From positions 1 through 64,000 of the forward strand of contig JAGBAX010000008.1 in NCBI GenBank assembly GCA_017938765.1: a DNA stretch of 64,000 nt. The letters run 5' to 3'. Below the pieces are notes generated by a model. The model ran no database searches, was not told where the DNA came from, and saw only the letters and a program-made list of their open reading frames with translations. Source of the stretch: Alistipes sp. Lineage in GTDB: Bacteria > Bacteroidota > Bacteroidia > Bacteroidales > Rikenellaceae. Shown here piece by piece: positions 1 to 8,821 of this stretch. The translations under genes were made by a program, and so were the position numbers. How positions within the stretch are numbered: the first letter of the stretch is position 1; every line of letters starts with the position of its first letter.

Positions 1-2
1 AG

Positions 3-77
3 CATTTTAAAGACTTCGTCAAATGGTTCCTTTTTCTGCAAAGTAATCAGGGTAAAGCAAGCAAAAAAATAGGGTGA
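3..77 (+). CDS. Possible C-terminal end of an upstream gene (partial)
   Basis: Frame 3 is open from the window edge to a TGA at 75-77 and reads as a plausible basic C-terminus (HFKDFVKWFLFLQ...). Frame 1 is also open to a TAG at 70-72, so the assignment is weak. The stop falls inside the hairpin at 71-99, which would end this transcript. No function can be given from 24 residues. Confidence 0.25.
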   Translation, partial: HFKDFVKWFLFLQSNQGKASKKIG

Positions 78-99
78 GAAATACTGCGTTTCTCACCCT
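71..99. terminator. Bidirectional terminator hairpin
   Basis: Perfect 11-bp stem (71-81 with 89-99, AGGGTGAGAAA) and a 7-base loop. It is flanked by seven A on the left and by TTTATTTA on the right, so it can work in both directions. It lies downstream of the minus-strand polysaccharide operon and of whatever plus-strand gene enters from the left. Confidence 0.75.
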
Positions 100-140
100 T
101 TATTTACTCCCTAAAAAGCGCCGCTTTTGGCATCATTACC

Positions 141-314
141 CTATAAATTAGGTCGAGACGATTTTTGAGTATATTTTGAGCAGATTGCTCGGCTTTTTGT
201 GGGCGCAATAGCCTATTGTAACCGAGAAAAGGCGAGTAATATGCCAAAATAGGCCAAAAAGCGACCGAAACAGAATTTACACAAAAACAGAATTACTTTT
301 GCCCTAATTTATAG
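141..314 (+). repeat. Dispersed element with terminal inverted repeats, copy 1
   Basis: This 174-bp intergenic element is bounded by the inverted pair CTATAAATTAG (141-151) and CTAATTTATAG (304-314). A second copy lies at 32598-32773 in the opposite orientation. The two copies share an identical 31-base core (201-231 here), which holds the small palindrome CAATAG-C-CTATTG, and an identical 17-base block at 254-270 containing GCGACCGAAA. No coding potential is seen. It looks like a MITE or REP-type element. It sits just downstream of the polysaccharide operon. Confidence 0.75.
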
Positions 315-328
315 AACATACCTTATTA

Positions 329-1429
329 TTATAGTTTAGCCTTCTTAATAGCGCGCGGGTTTGTGAGATAGCCCTTGATTGAGTACCAGATATTGCCCCA
401 GTAGCTATCTGGTACTACTTTATCGTAGCACCACTTGCGAGCATATCGGTTACGAGCCTTGAGCATAAAGGCGCGTAAAAAGTTCATCTTGTCGTGCTTC
501 TCCTCATTCTCAAAAGTAAGGATATCCTCCAGCACACGCTCCGAGAGCTCAATATATCTATCTGCGAACTCAAGTGGTAGCTTAATGCCCAGTATCTGCT
601 CCGCAATGGTGGTAAGAATAGATGCGTAGCGAGCAAGACCACTTTTCTCAAGGTGTCCTATAACAGTTGCGCTGTCAATGCTATCCCTGTAGTAGTTTAG
701 AAAGACTCCCCAGTCGCAGATATCGCGCAGCTTGATACCCTCACGAGCGTAGTGCCAGCTGGAGTGGCGAGCAAGGAATATAGCTGCAAACTCAGCCGAC
801 GGGATAAGCGCACCCTTAACCGTAGGGTGGTCAGTGCTTTTGGCAACTAACTGCTCAAGTGCCTGCTCAACATACTCGCCCGTGCGGTTTACAAAAGGAT
901 TGACAAAGTACTGGTGGTTCTCAATATTGACCCCATCAACCGTAAACTCTGAGTGGACAAAGTAGTCGTACTTAACCTCCATGCCAAGAGTTGTCATAAG
1001 TTCATTGCCGCGCTCAAAGTCGCCCATAAGGTAGAGATCTATATCGCCCGACTGGCGATGATTAGGTACTGGGTAGAGAGTTGCCAGTGAGAGACCTTTC
1101 AGAATTAGAGTCTTTATACCCTCCTTTGCAAATGTATCTACAACCTTTTGCGCTGTAGCAAGCTGTTTTGCAGAGAGTTTCTCAATATAGCTAACATTAT
1201 ATGCCCACTGAACCTTAATCTCAAGGTCAGGTTGTTGCTCCTCATCAAGGGCGCGGATACCGTCGTATGTAAAGGCAAGTACCCCCTGTTCAAGAGCAGC
1301 ATTGTAGACGTCTTGCCACTTGCTATCGCTCATCTTCTCAAAGAGTGTGCGGGAGTACTCGCTGTCAGTAAGGGCAAGTCGCAGTAGGGCAAAGAGTCGT
1401 TGTCTGGTTAGAGATGTAATATGTGCCAT
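329..1429 (-). CDS. Nucleotidyltransferase-fold family protein (NTP_transf_5-like)
   Basis: This 366-residue protein carries the signature of the uncharacterised nucleotidyltransferase family PF14907: a central block LILKGLSLA followed by SGDIDLYL, where the two Asp would be the metal ligands of a polymerase-beta-like fold. The rest is mostly helical. The family is common in polysaccharide gene clusters of Bacteroidetes, but substrates are not established. I start it at the ATG at 1429, two bases after the stop of the acetyltransferase gene. A longer reading frame would overlap that gene by 43 bases and adds nothing conserved. It is the last gene of the operon that begins at 5637. The exact role in glycan assembly is unknown. 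Confidence 0.8.
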   Translation of the reverse strand: MAHITSLTRQRLFALLRLALTDSEYSRTLFEKMSDSKWQDVYNAALEQGVLAFTYDGIRALDEEQQPDLEIKVQWAYNVSYIEKLSAKQLATAQKVVDTFAKEGIKTLILKGLSLATLYPVPNHRQSGDIDLYLMGDFERGNELMTTLGMEVKYDYFVHSEFTVDGVNIENHQYFVNPFVNRTGEYVEQALEQLVAKSTDHPTVKGALIPSAEFAAIFLARHSSWHYAREGIKLRDICDWGVFLNYYRDSIDSATVIGHLEKSGLARYASILTTIAEQILGIKLPLEFADRYIELSERVLEDILTFENEEKHDKMNFLRAFMLKARNRYARKWCYDKVVPDSYWGNIWYSIKGYLTNPRAIKKAKL

Positions 1430-1431
1430 TG

Positions 1432-1899
1432 TTAAGCCCTCATTTTGATGAATTTTGCAGGATTGCCTGCCCATATTTCATAGTCTCCCACAGATTTTGT
1501 AACTACGCTACCCGCACCAATAATTGCACTACGGCCGATAGTCACATTACCCGTAATAATTGTTCCACTGCCGATAAAAGCGTGCTCGCCGATGGTTATA
1601 TACCCCTCTATAAAGTGGATATCCTCGCGGTCGGGGTTGCTTGTGTCAAGACGGTGAGTGAGCAACCTCACACCGGCGGCAATATGAGCATCGTTGTGGA
1701 TAGTAATATTGCCAGGATGTATAGAGTCAAACTGTACATCGCGAGCAATAAAGTACTTTCTGCCAGTGAGCCTTACCCCTGCCGCACGAACAAAGACCTT
1801 ACGCCACGTACGAGGCATAGGTATGCGCGCAAGAGCGAGAAATATCACCGCGCGGATATGCGATAAGTCAAGATTTATTCCTTGTTGCTTGAGTGACAT
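1432..1899 (-). CDS. Hexapeptide-repeat O-acetyltransferase
   Basis: A 155-residue left-handed beta-helix acyltransferase of the WcaF / maltose acetyltransferase type. Hexapeptide repeats run from about residue 65 to 145 (ITIGEHAFIGSGTIITG, VTIGRSAIIGAGSVVT). The stretch LLTHRLDT holds the likely catalytic His, and the family ending xIxAGNPAKFIK is present. It most likely transfers an acetyl group from acetyl-CoA to a sugar hydroxyl of the surface polysaccharide. Its start overlaps the end of the upstream glycosyltransferase gene by 25 bases, so the two are probably translationally coupled. Confidence 0.88.
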   Translation of the reverse strand: MSLKQQGINLDLSHIRAVIFLALARIPMPRTWRKVFVRAAGVRLTGRKYFIARDVQFDSIHPGNITIHNDAHIAAGVRLLTHRLDTSNPDREDIHFIEGYITIGEHAFIGSGTIITGNVTIGRSAIIGAGSVVTKSVGDYEIWAGNPAKFIKMRA

Positions 1900-3101
1900 A
1901 GTAGAGTGTTATATAGGTTTATAATCTTTGGATAGAGTGCATCGTCCGAGAACATCGCTGCGGCTGTCTCTTTACACAATTGGCTCATAGCTGCGTACTG
2001 CTCTACACTAAGGCTCTCCATAGTTTTGAGTGCTGATATTAGCTCATCAACAGACTTTGGAGTAAAGAGATAGCCCGTCTTGTTAGGCTCAACAATCTCT
2101 GGAATACCACCTATGCGCGCGCCGATAGTGGGAATGCCTGCGCTCTGCGCCTCTATAATTGTCATTGGGTTGTTCTCATACCACTCTGACGGAACTACAA
2201 TAGCCTTGCAGTTTTTAATAGTCTGGCGGAGAGAGTCGCCACTCTGATAGCCACAGAACTCAATATTATCCGTTGTAACCATCATCTTTAGCCTCTTTTC
2301 CATATCTCCCTCACCGACAATCTTTAGCTTGAGGTGTGGCAGAGCAGTAAAGGCGTGAATAAGGGTCTCAAGTCCCTTCTCGTGACTCAAGCGACCAAAG
2401 TAGAGGTAGTACTCGCCCATAGATGTGCTTACCGCACTATCTGGCAGAGGAGCAATGGCATTATGCGCTACTATACACTGCTTATTTTTAAGTGTAGGCA
2501 TAGCTTTAAGATGTTGCTCATAGCTAAAGCGACTGACAAAGACAAAGCCATCAATAGCATCTATAGGGCGGATAAACCACTTGCGGAAGAAAGCCTCAAA
2601 GGTCATTAGCGCGCTATGAGCAAGTTTACCCTTTGAACAGCGGTTTGTAAGGCAGTGAATATAATTGCCACCAAGACATTTGTCGCACACTGTACCATCT
2701 ATTCTGCGAAAGGTGTATGCAGGGCAGACCATTCGGTAGTCGTGAGCAGTGTGTACAACGGGAATATTGTGTTTCTTGAGTACGCTGAGTATTGATGATG
2801 ATAGTCCTCCCCAAAATAGGTGTATATGTGCTATATCTGGTTTCTCTCTCTTGATAAGCCTCTCAAGAGACCTTTTCGCCTTGCCATTATAGACATAGCG
2901 CATTGCTCCAAGTAGAGGGTTTACGCTGTTATTTTGCTCAACGAAATATTCATTGCGACCATAGTCACAGTTGCGAGGGTCTGCAGTACTGAAGAACACA
3001 ACACTATGACCTGCCTTTACAAGCATATCTGCCATATTGAAATATACAGCCTCAGAGCCACCCTTGATATAGTGGAAATTATTGATTAGCAGAACTTTCA
3101 T
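1875..3101 (-). CDS. Glycosyltransferase family 4 (GT-B fold)
   Basis: This is a cytoplasmic retaining glycosyltransferase of about 408 residues. The N-terminal Rossmann domain begins MKVLLINNFHYIKGGSE, with the Gly-Gly acceptor-side motif typical of GT4. A Cys-rich segment in the middle (CPAYTF, CDKCLGG) is common in Bacteroidetes capsule GTs. The C-terminal donor domain has YFGRLSHEKGLETLI, VVPSEWYENNPMTIIEA and GGIPEIV, where the Glu of the E-x7-E motif sits. I chose ATG 3101; an alternative ATG at 3113 adds four residues. Both overlap the end of the upstream polymerase gene by 23-35 bases. The sugar transferred cannot be told from the sequence. Confidence 0.9.
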   Translation of the reverse strand: MKVLLINNFHYIKGGSEAVYFNMADMLVKAGHSVVFFSTADPRNCDYGRNEYFVEQNNSVNPLLGAMRYVYNGKAKRSLERLIKREKPDIAHIHLFWGGLSSSILSVLKKHNIPVVHTAHDYRMVCPAYTFRRIDGTVCDKCLGGNYIHCLTNRCSKGKLAHSALMTFEAFFRKWFIRPIDAIDGFVFVSRFSYEQHLKAMPTLKNKQCIVAHNAIAPLPDSAVSTSMGEYYLYFGRLSHEKGLETLIHAFTALPHLKLKIVGEGDMEKRLKMMVTTDNIEFCGYQSGDSLRQTIKNCKAIVVPSEWYENNPMTIIEAQSAGIPTIGARIGGIPEIVEPNKTGYLFTPKSVDELISALKTMESLSVEQYAAMSQLCKETAAAMFSDDALYPKIINLYNTLLCHSSNKE

Positions 3102-4338
3102 TGGTTGTTTCATCGTTTGAGTTATTATTTCCTCTTGCAAAGTCAAGACCGAAACTGTTAATAGCCGTAGGACGTGATTTAGGCTTGTACTTATACAGGG
3201 CCAGAGCAAGAACGCCCATTGCTATGATACTTCGCTCATTGGCAAGAGCATTTGAGGTAGCTTGTATAAGTATATAGGCTACTATAATTAGAGCGACTTT
3301 GTAGCGTTTGATGTCAAGCGTGGCGTTGTATAGGTTGTTCATCTTCTTGAAGATGTAGTAGATGAAGTATACAAAAAGTGCAATTCCTACATATCCAAAC
3401 TGCGCAAAAATAGGGTAGTAGGCGTCAGAAGCAAAGTGATATTGATTGCCTTGATCCAGTCCCCATATAGAGTCAAGATTGTACTTTGTATATATTGGCG
3501 AGTACCACGTCATTGATGCAGGATTGGCATAAGTAGCAAATCCACTACCAAATGGGAAATAATCAGCCAACACATCCCACATTCGTACATAGAGCATAGG
3601 ACGGACATTGTACTCGTAATCCTCGATAAAGTAGTATATAAACTCATCTTTTACGACAAAAAATACTACTACCATAGCTACAATGCCCACAAGAAGATAT
3701 TTGAGATTTATCTTTAGTGGCTTATTAACAAAAAATAGAATAAAGATTGTACAAGCGAAAATTGCCCCATACTTTGATGTCGGAGATAGTATTCCGGCAC
3801 TCATAATTAGTATGGTAGCAACTTTTGAAGATAGAGACTCCCTGTCGCAACTGAGGTAGTACAGAGCGCCAATAAGTATTGCTACGGCAGAAAGTGCTTC
3901 GCCCGTAAGCATAACTCCGTGAGTGGCAATCTTTCTATCTTCAGGGTGGTAAATATATATAGCTACAATAAGGAATAGACTCAACCAACAGATACCCTGC
4001 ATTATTGTAAAGTGTTCACGGTCAAGGCGTGGCTTTATAGCCATAAGTCCAAAGAAGACAAGATATGGCTTGGATTGCATTACAAAGTCGTTGACAATGG
4101 CTATTGGTACGTTGGACTCTATAACAAACGAGTATATGAGATAGAAGAGTGAAATGGCCAACCAGATGATAAGCGGCTTGCTTGGCGGTATTTGACGCAC
4201 ATACATATTAAAGCAAGCATAGGCTGCAATAAGCATAGCAGCAACTTCATCTATATACGTGAATACACGCAGCTCGTAGAACATTACTCCGAACAGCATA
4301 TATATCAACGTTATTATACAGAAGAAGATGCTTCCCAT
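3079..4338 (-). CDS. O-antigen/capsule polymerase-like membrane protein (Wzy-type)
   Basis: A 419-residue polytopic inner-membrane protein with about 10-12 hydrophobic segments and a long polar periplasmic loop roughly at residues 220-300 (YEYNVRPMLYVRMWDVLADYFPFGSGF). The layout resembles the O-antigen ligase/polymerase family, including the RxxMWxxxxxxFPxGxGF-type motif. Its place directly after the flippase gene (three bases apart) and before a GT4 gene supports the role of joining repeat units in the periplasm. A WaaL-like ligase cannot be excluded from sequence alone. Confidence 0.75.
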   Translation of the reverse strand: MGSIFFCIITLIYMLFGVMFYELRVFTYIDEVAAMLIAAYACFNMYVRQIPPSKPLIIWLAISLFYLIYSFVIESNVPIAIVNDFVMQSKPYLVFFGLMAIKPRLDREHFTIMQGICWLSLFLIVAIYIYHPEDRKIATHGVMLTGEALSAVAILIGALYYLSCDRESLSSKVATILIMSAGILSPTSKYGAIFACTIFILFFVNKPLKINLKYLLVGIVAMVVVFFVVKDEFIYYFIEDYEYNVRPMLYVRMWDVLADYFPFGSGFATYANPASMTWYSPIYTKYNLDSIWGLDQGNQYHFASDAYYPIFAQFGYVGIALFVYFIYYIFKKMNNLYNATLDIKRYKVALIIVAYILIQATSNALANERSIIAMGVLALALYKYKPKSRPTAINSFGLDFARGNNNSNDETTNESSANQ

Positions 4339-4341
4339 TGT

Positions 4342-5637
4342 TTAGCTTATTTGAATCTTGCGTTTGTATAATATGTGCAGTAGTAGGCAGTAGAGAATCT
4401 GAACTACCATAATACTACTATATGCCCAAAATGCACCGTGATTATTGCCATACTTTATAAGTAGTGGTAGTGCGACAATGAGTGAACCGTAGTTTCTAAA
4501 GATATAGCCAGCAAGAGTTATCCAATTATATCCTCTTGAGATAAACTCCTGAACGTATATATCGCATACACTCTCAAAAATGCTCAACACTGCCGTAACA
4601 ACAATTATTGGAGCAAGACCGACAAATGAATCTCCGTAAATCTGCTCAATAATTGGAGAGCAGAGCGCAATAGCTACTGCTGGTAATATTGTTGAGACGA
4701 GGTTTATCTTAATCATTGTTGAGAATGTCTGCTTGTGACGGTCGTGGTCGTTAAGCGAACTTGAGAGATGAGAGAGTATTACATTGCGTAGCACTCCCGG
4801 AATAAAGATGATGATTAGATGGCACTGATTTGTAGCCGTATAAAGTCCTAATTCATCGTAGCCAGCAAGCGTTGTAATCATAATAACCCTTATCCAACTG
4901 GCACTGGCATAAACGCACTCCTGTATTGCTATTGGCAGTGAGAATTTGAAGAGTTTGCTGATTGTAGCGCTGCTGTCATCTGACTCTGCTGTGCTATTTC
5001 CACGAATTTTGTTTAGATATCTTGAAATAGCTATCTGGTTGAGAATGCACTGTAGCATTGTTGTGGCAAAGAGTGTACCTACCGCTCCAATAAGCTTGAA
5101 GTAGTAGGTCAGCCCTATGCCAAGAATTAGTGTTGCAACACCAGTGATAGCATTAATAACAGCTATGGTTCTGAACTGTTTTAACCCTGAAAGAAGTCCA
5201 AGCTGTGTTGTATTTATTGCATTGAATATTACAATGAGTGCTGTATAACGAAGAATTGATACAAGATGAGGCTCATCAGTTATTAAACCAGCGCAGGTGA
5301 AGAGCAACACCGCCATAATAGCACTTGTAATGAGTGTTATGGATATAGAGTTGCGGATGATATTAATGATGGCGCGGTAGTCATCTCTTTTGCATAGCGC
5401 AATATATCTGTTGGCGGTACTACCCAGACCAAATGTTGAGAAAACGGCGATATAGAACAGGGTACTCTTTACCATGCCATATTCTCCGAATGCATCTACG
5501 CCAAGTAGTCGGGCAATGATAATGCCGACAACCATCGCTGCGCACTTGCTTACAGCACTGCCGATAACAGCCCATGTGGAGTCTTTAGCAATCTGACTAT
5601 CCTTAATTTTGGAGATAAGAGTGGAAATTATCTTCAT
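4342..5637 (-). CDS. Polysaccharide flippase (Wzx / MATE-like)
   Basis: A 431-residue membrane protein with about 12 predicted helices. Its N-terminus is typical of the polysaccharide biosynthesis protein family: a short cytoplasmic segment, then DSTWAVIGSAVSKCAAMVVGIIIARLLG. It should flip lipid-linked oligosaccharide units across the inner membrane for the downstream polymerase. It is the first gene of the minus-strand polysaccharide operon and has its own promoter 40-70 bases upstream, overlaid on the terminator of the preceding gene. Confidence 0.88.
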   Translation of the reverse strand: MKIISTLISKIKDSQIAKDSTWAVIGSAVSKCAAMVVGIIIARLLGVDAFGEYGMVKSTLFYIAVFSTFGLGSTANRYIALCKRDDYRAIINIIRNSISITLITSAIMAVLLFTCAGLITDEPHLVSILRYTALIVIFNAINTTQLGLLSGLKQFRTIAVINAITGVATLILGIGLTYYFKLIGAVGTLFATTMLQCILNQIAISRYLNKIRGNSTAESDDSSATISKLFKFSLPIAIQECVYASASWIRVIMITTLAGYDELGLYTATNQCHLIIIFIPGVLRNVILSHLSSSLNDHDRHKQTFSTMIKINLVSTILPAVAIALCSPIIEQIYGDSFVGLAPIIVVTAVLSIFESVCDIYVQEFISRGYNWITLAGYIFRNYGSLIVALPLLIKYGNNHGAFWAYSSIMVVQILYCLLLHILYKRKIQIS

Positions 5638-5675
5638 TAGTAGGTTTTGGTTGTTTGTTATCTATTATAAACCTT

Positions 5676-5707
5676 CAAAGGTAATAAAAAAAGCACAATC
5701 TACCAAA
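5676..5707 (-). promoter_or_regulatory. Bacteroidetes-type promoter of the polysaccharide operon
   Basis: On the minus strand, TTTG (5704-5707) is followed after 20 bases by TACCTTTG (5676-5683), matching the -33/-7 consensus. The -33 box lies in the loop of the terminator hairpin at 5690-5722. Confidence 0.75.
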
Positions 5708-5722
5708 TCGAGATTGTGCTTT
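5690..5722 (-). terminator. Terminator of the aminotransferase gene
   Basis: A 12-bp perfect stem (5690-5701 with 5711-5722, AAAGCACAATCT) with a 9-base loop. In the minus direction it is followed by TTTTTATTACC. It is 20 bases after the aminotransferase stop codon. Confidence 0.85.
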
Positions 5723-5742
5723 ATTGGTTGGGCTTGTTAAAT

Positions 5743-6927
5743 TTATTTAACAAAGCGAGCTTTTACATTCTCTGTTGCGCGGCGAAGCAACTCTGCTGGG
5801 CAGCAAAGAGTTATTCGTACATATCGCTTACCCTCTGTGCCGAAGATGCCACCTGGGGTGAGGAACACATCGCATTTGTCCATTACCTCATCAGAGAAGT
5901 CGTAGCAGTCGCCCTCGTAATCCTCTGGAATCTCTGCCCAGATAAAGAGTCCAGCCTGGTTAGGCTGATAGTGACATCCGAGCGCATCAAGAAGTGCCAT
6001 ACCCTCCTTCTCACGCTCGCGGTAGATAGCGTTAAGCTCTGTAAACCACTCCTCGCCAAGCGAGAGAGCTGTCTCAGCAGCCGCCTGAATAGGGTAGAAC
6101 ATACCAGAGTCCATATTGCTCTTGAATGTAAGGATAGAGTCAATCCACTCCTTCTTACCCATAATAACACCTACACGCCAGCCCGCCATAGAGTGACCCT
6201 TGCTAAGCGAGTTCATCTCCATAGCCACATCCTTCGCACCAGGAACAGAGAGAATACTCATCGGCTTGTCTGCGTTACGGATAAAGCTGTATGGGTTGTC
6301 GTGGATAATCAGTATGTTATGCTTTGCTCCAAAGGCAATAATCTTTTCGAACAACTCGCGGGTTGGAGTCTTACCTGTTGGCATACCTGGGAAGTTGGCA
6401 AACATAATCTTTACACCCTCAACGCCCGCAGCCTCAATAGCCTCAAAGTCAGGCATAAAGTCGTTTGCTTTGTTGAGCGAATAAGGGAGCATCACGCCAC
6501 CTGTCATACTTACCGCAGCCTTGTATGCCGCATAGCCAGGGTTTGGTACAAGAACCTTGTCGCCAGGGTTGATAAATGTCTGGCAGATGTGCATAATACC
6601 CTCCTTTGAGCCGATAAGAGGCAGAACATCAGTGTTGTAATCAACCTCTACGCCATACCACTTCTGATACCAGTCGGCAAACGCCTTGCGAAGAATAGGC
6701 TCGCCCTTGAAAGACATATACTTGTGAACATCTGGGCGCTGTGCCTCTTTGTAGAGACGCTCAATTACTGCTGGTGCAGGTGGAAGGTCTGGACTTCCCA
6801 TTGCGAGCTTGATAATCTGACGACCTGTTGCCGCCTCAATCTCTGCAATCTCACGCAGACGACGCGAGAAGTAATATTCGCCCGTACCGTCCATACGGTG
6901 GGCACGCTGGATATTAACCTTATTCAT
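5743..6927 (-). CDS. PLP-dependent aminotransferase class I/II (diaminopimelate aminotransferase-like)
   Basis: A 394-residue fold-type I aminotransferase. The PLP lysine is K243 in NSLSKGHSMAGWR, the phosphate-binding Arg follows in the same motif, and HDNPYSFI carries the Asn/Tyr that hold the cofactor. The C-terminal FLTPGGIFG and YVRITLC supply the substrate-carboxylate Arg. The family includes LL-diaminopimelate, aspartate and alanine aminotransferases; in Bacteroidetes this length and motif set is often placed near DapL-like enzymes, but the amino acid substrate cannot be fixed here. The gene stands alone, with a promoter-like CAAAGATA (6949-6956) upstream and a strong terminator downstream. 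Confidence 0.85.
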   Translation of the reverse strand: MNKVNIQRAHRMDGTGEYYFSRRLREIAEIEAATGRQIIKLAMGSPDLPPAPAVIERLYKEAQRPDVHKYMSFKGEPILRKAFADWYQKWYGVEVDYNTDVLPLIGSKEGIMHICQTFINPGDKVLVPNPGYAAYKAAVSMTGGVMLPYSLNKANDFMPDFEAIEAAGVEGVKIMFANFPGMPTGKTPTRELFEKIIAFGAKHNILIIHDNPYSFIRNADKPMSILSVPGAKDVAMEMNSLSKGHSMAGWRVGVIMGKKEWIDSILTFKSNMDSGMFYPIQAAAETALSLGEEWFTELNAIYREREKEGMALLDALGCHYQPNQAGLFIWAEIPEDYEGDCYDFSDEVMDKCDVFLTPGGIFGTEGKRYVRITLCCPAELLRRATENVKARFVK

Positions 6928-7055
6928 AGTCTTAACAGTTTAGATGTGCAAAGATAACGAAAAAATGGATAATTACTAATCTAAACAACGTTTTGCGCTG
7001 ATTTTTCCATCTACTTTTTATGATTTATACTGTTTTGCCATCTTTTTTGAACTTG

Positions 7056-7088
7056 TTGTGTGGCATTCAAAATATTTATTTACCTTTG
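7056..7088 (+). promoter_or_regulatory. Promoter of the AspT/YidE-type transporter
   Basis: TTG (7056-7058), 22 bases, then TACCTTTG (7081-7088). Transcription should start near 7095, which rules out the GTG at 7060 as start codon and supports the ATG at 7111. Confidence 0.7.
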
Positions 7089-7110
7089 CCACGAAAATAT
7101 AGCTGAAATT

Positions 7111-8766
7111 ATGGAATTTATTGAAAGTATGCTCTTTGGTGGGGGCATTGCGCACTCGATATTTGTTTTTGCTGTGGCGATTGCTATCGGTACGGCGTTA
7201 AGTAAGGTTAAAGTTGGAGGTATCTCGCTCGGCTCAACTTGGATTCTCTTTGCTGGTATTGCGTTGAGCTATTTTGGTATGCGTGTGGACGGCGATATGC
7301 TCAACTTTGCCCGTGACTTCGGTCTGACGCTCTTTGTATTCTCAATCGGCTTACAGATTGGCCCAGGATTTTTCTCATCGTTGCGCGCAGGTGGACTGAA
7401 GCAGATGTGGCTCGCTGTGCTTGTGATGGCGCTGGGTGTGATTGTGACACTTGTAATTGGTCAGATAACAGGTACACCGCTACAGACGATGGTGGGTGTT
7501 ATGGATGGCGCAGCGGTAAATACCCCTGCGATGGGTGCTACACAGCAGGCATATTTGGATATAATGGGCACTGAGGATAGCACTATCCCTATGAGTTTTG
7601 CTATTGCATATCCATTTGGTGTCGTGGCGGTTATTATCGCCTTTCTGATTCTTAAGCCGCTGTTGAAAATTAACTTAGATGTTGAGAATGAGGCACTTCG
7701 TGCGCTGAGTAATGAGAATAAGTTTGCCGCAAAGTTCTCTCTTGAGGTGCTCAATACGCAGATAGATGGAAAGAAAGTTAGCGAGATTCGCAATATTATT
7801 GCCCGTCAGTTTGTTATCTCGCGTATATCTCACGACGGCAACAAAGCCTTTATTGCAGACTCAGAGAGTGTTGTTCACTGTGGCGATAAGCTCTTTATTG
7901 TCAGTGCAATGGAGGACAAGGAGGCGATACTCGCTTTTCTTGGTCGCGAGGTTGATATGTTAGAGCAGGAGTGGGGAGAGTTTGAGGGTAAACTTGTATC
8001 TCGTCGTATTGTTGTAACGCGCGCTGAGATAAATGGTAAGAAGTTCTCTGACCTGCGCTTGAGGACAAAATATGGAATAAATATTTCACGAGTAAACCGT
8101 GCAGGTGTGGACCTTATTCCTTATCAAGGTATGGAACTTCAGCTTGGTGATAAGGTTATGGTTGTAGGCTCCGAGAGCGCGATTGAGAAGGTCTCGGAAC
8201 TACTGGGAAATTCACTCAAAAAACTGCATCAGCCACACATATTTACTATATTCCTCGGCATTGCACTCGGTGTGTTTGTAGGCTCTATTCCACTTGTTGA
8301 ATCTCCGCAAATTAAACTCGGACTTGCTGCCGGTCCAATGCTTATGGCAATTCTTATTGGTCGCTTTGGAACTCACTGGCACTTAATTACTTATACAACA
8401 ATTAGTGCAAATCTTATGCTCAGAGAGGTAGGACTTGCTATGTTCCTTGCATCTGTGGGACTTGCCTCTGGCGAAGGATTTATAGAAGCCCTTGTTTCTG
8501 GTGGATATATTTGGATGCTTTATGCGCTCATTATCGCTATTGTGCCGCTTCTTCTTGTCGGTATTTTTGCCCGTAAGGTATACAAGATGGACTACTATAC
8601 TCTTATGGGAACTCTTGCGGGTAGTATGACAAATCCTATTGCTCTGACATACGCAAATAACGTTGCAGGCTCTGATATGCCAGCGATTAGTTATGCAACT
8701 GTTTATCCACTTGTGATGTTCCTGCGTGTGGTAATCGCCCAGAGTATGATACTATTTCTATTGTAA
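7111..8766 (+). CDS. AspT/YidE-family putative transporter with two RCK_C (TrkA_C) domains
   Basis: A 551-residue inner-membrane protein with the duplicated layout of the aspartate-alanine exchanger family. Five or six helices run to about residue 180, two soluble TrkA_C regulatory domains follow at about 205-285 and 290-370, and a second membrane half covers residues 375-551. The repeated family motif is visible as DGAAVNTPAMGA and AGSMTNPIALTYA. Substrates of most members are unknown, so I do not assign aspartate/alanine exchange. The start is set by the promoter at 7081-7088. The gene is divergent from the aminotransferase and ends at a shared convergent terminator. Confidence 0.88.
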   Translation: MEFIESMLFGGGIAHSIFVFAVAIAIGTALSKVKVGGISLGSTWILFAGIALSYFGMRVDGDMLNFARDFGLTLFVFSIGLQIGPGFFSSLRAGGLKQMWLAVLVMALGVIVTLVIGQITGTPLQTMVGVMDGAAVNTPAMGATQQAYLDIMGTEDSTIPMSFAIAYPFGVVAVIIAFLILKPLLKINLDVENEALRALSNENKFAAKFSLEVLNTQIDGKKVSEIRNIIARQFVISRISHDGNKAFIADSESVVHCGDKLFIVSAMEDKEAILAFLGREVDMLEQEWGEFEGKLVSRRIVVTRAEINGKKFSDLRLRTKYGINISRVNRAGVDLIPYQGMELQLGDKVMVVGSESAIEKVSELLGNSLKKLHQPHIFTIFLGIALGVFVGSIPLVESPQIKLGLAAGPMLMAILIGRFGTHWHLITYTTISANLMLREVGLAMFLASVGLASGEGFIEALVSGGYIWMLYALIIAIVPLLLVGIFARKVYKMDYYTLMGTLAGSMTNPIALTYANNVAGSDMPAISYATVYPLVMFLRVVIAQSMILFLL

Positions 8767-8774
8767 AGTATAAA

Positions 8775-8814
8775 GCAAAAATAAAGCAGTGGGCAACCAC
8801 TGCTTTATTTTTGC
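8775..8814. terminator. Strong bidirectional terminator
   Basis: Perfect 18-bp stem (8775-8792 with 8797-8814) and a 4-base loop GCAA, A/T-rich at both feet. It separates the convergent transporter gene and the pot operon. Confidence 0.9.
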
Positions 8815-8821
8815 TATTTTA

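Noticed and set aside
3101-3209. N-terminal extension of the GT4 gene to 3209
   Set aside because: It overlaps the polymerase gene by 131 bases and adds no conserved residues; MKVLLINNF is the usual family start.
7060-7110. GTG start at 7060 for the AspT/YidE-type transporter
   Set aside because: It lies upstream of the expected transcription start after the -7 box at 7081-7088.
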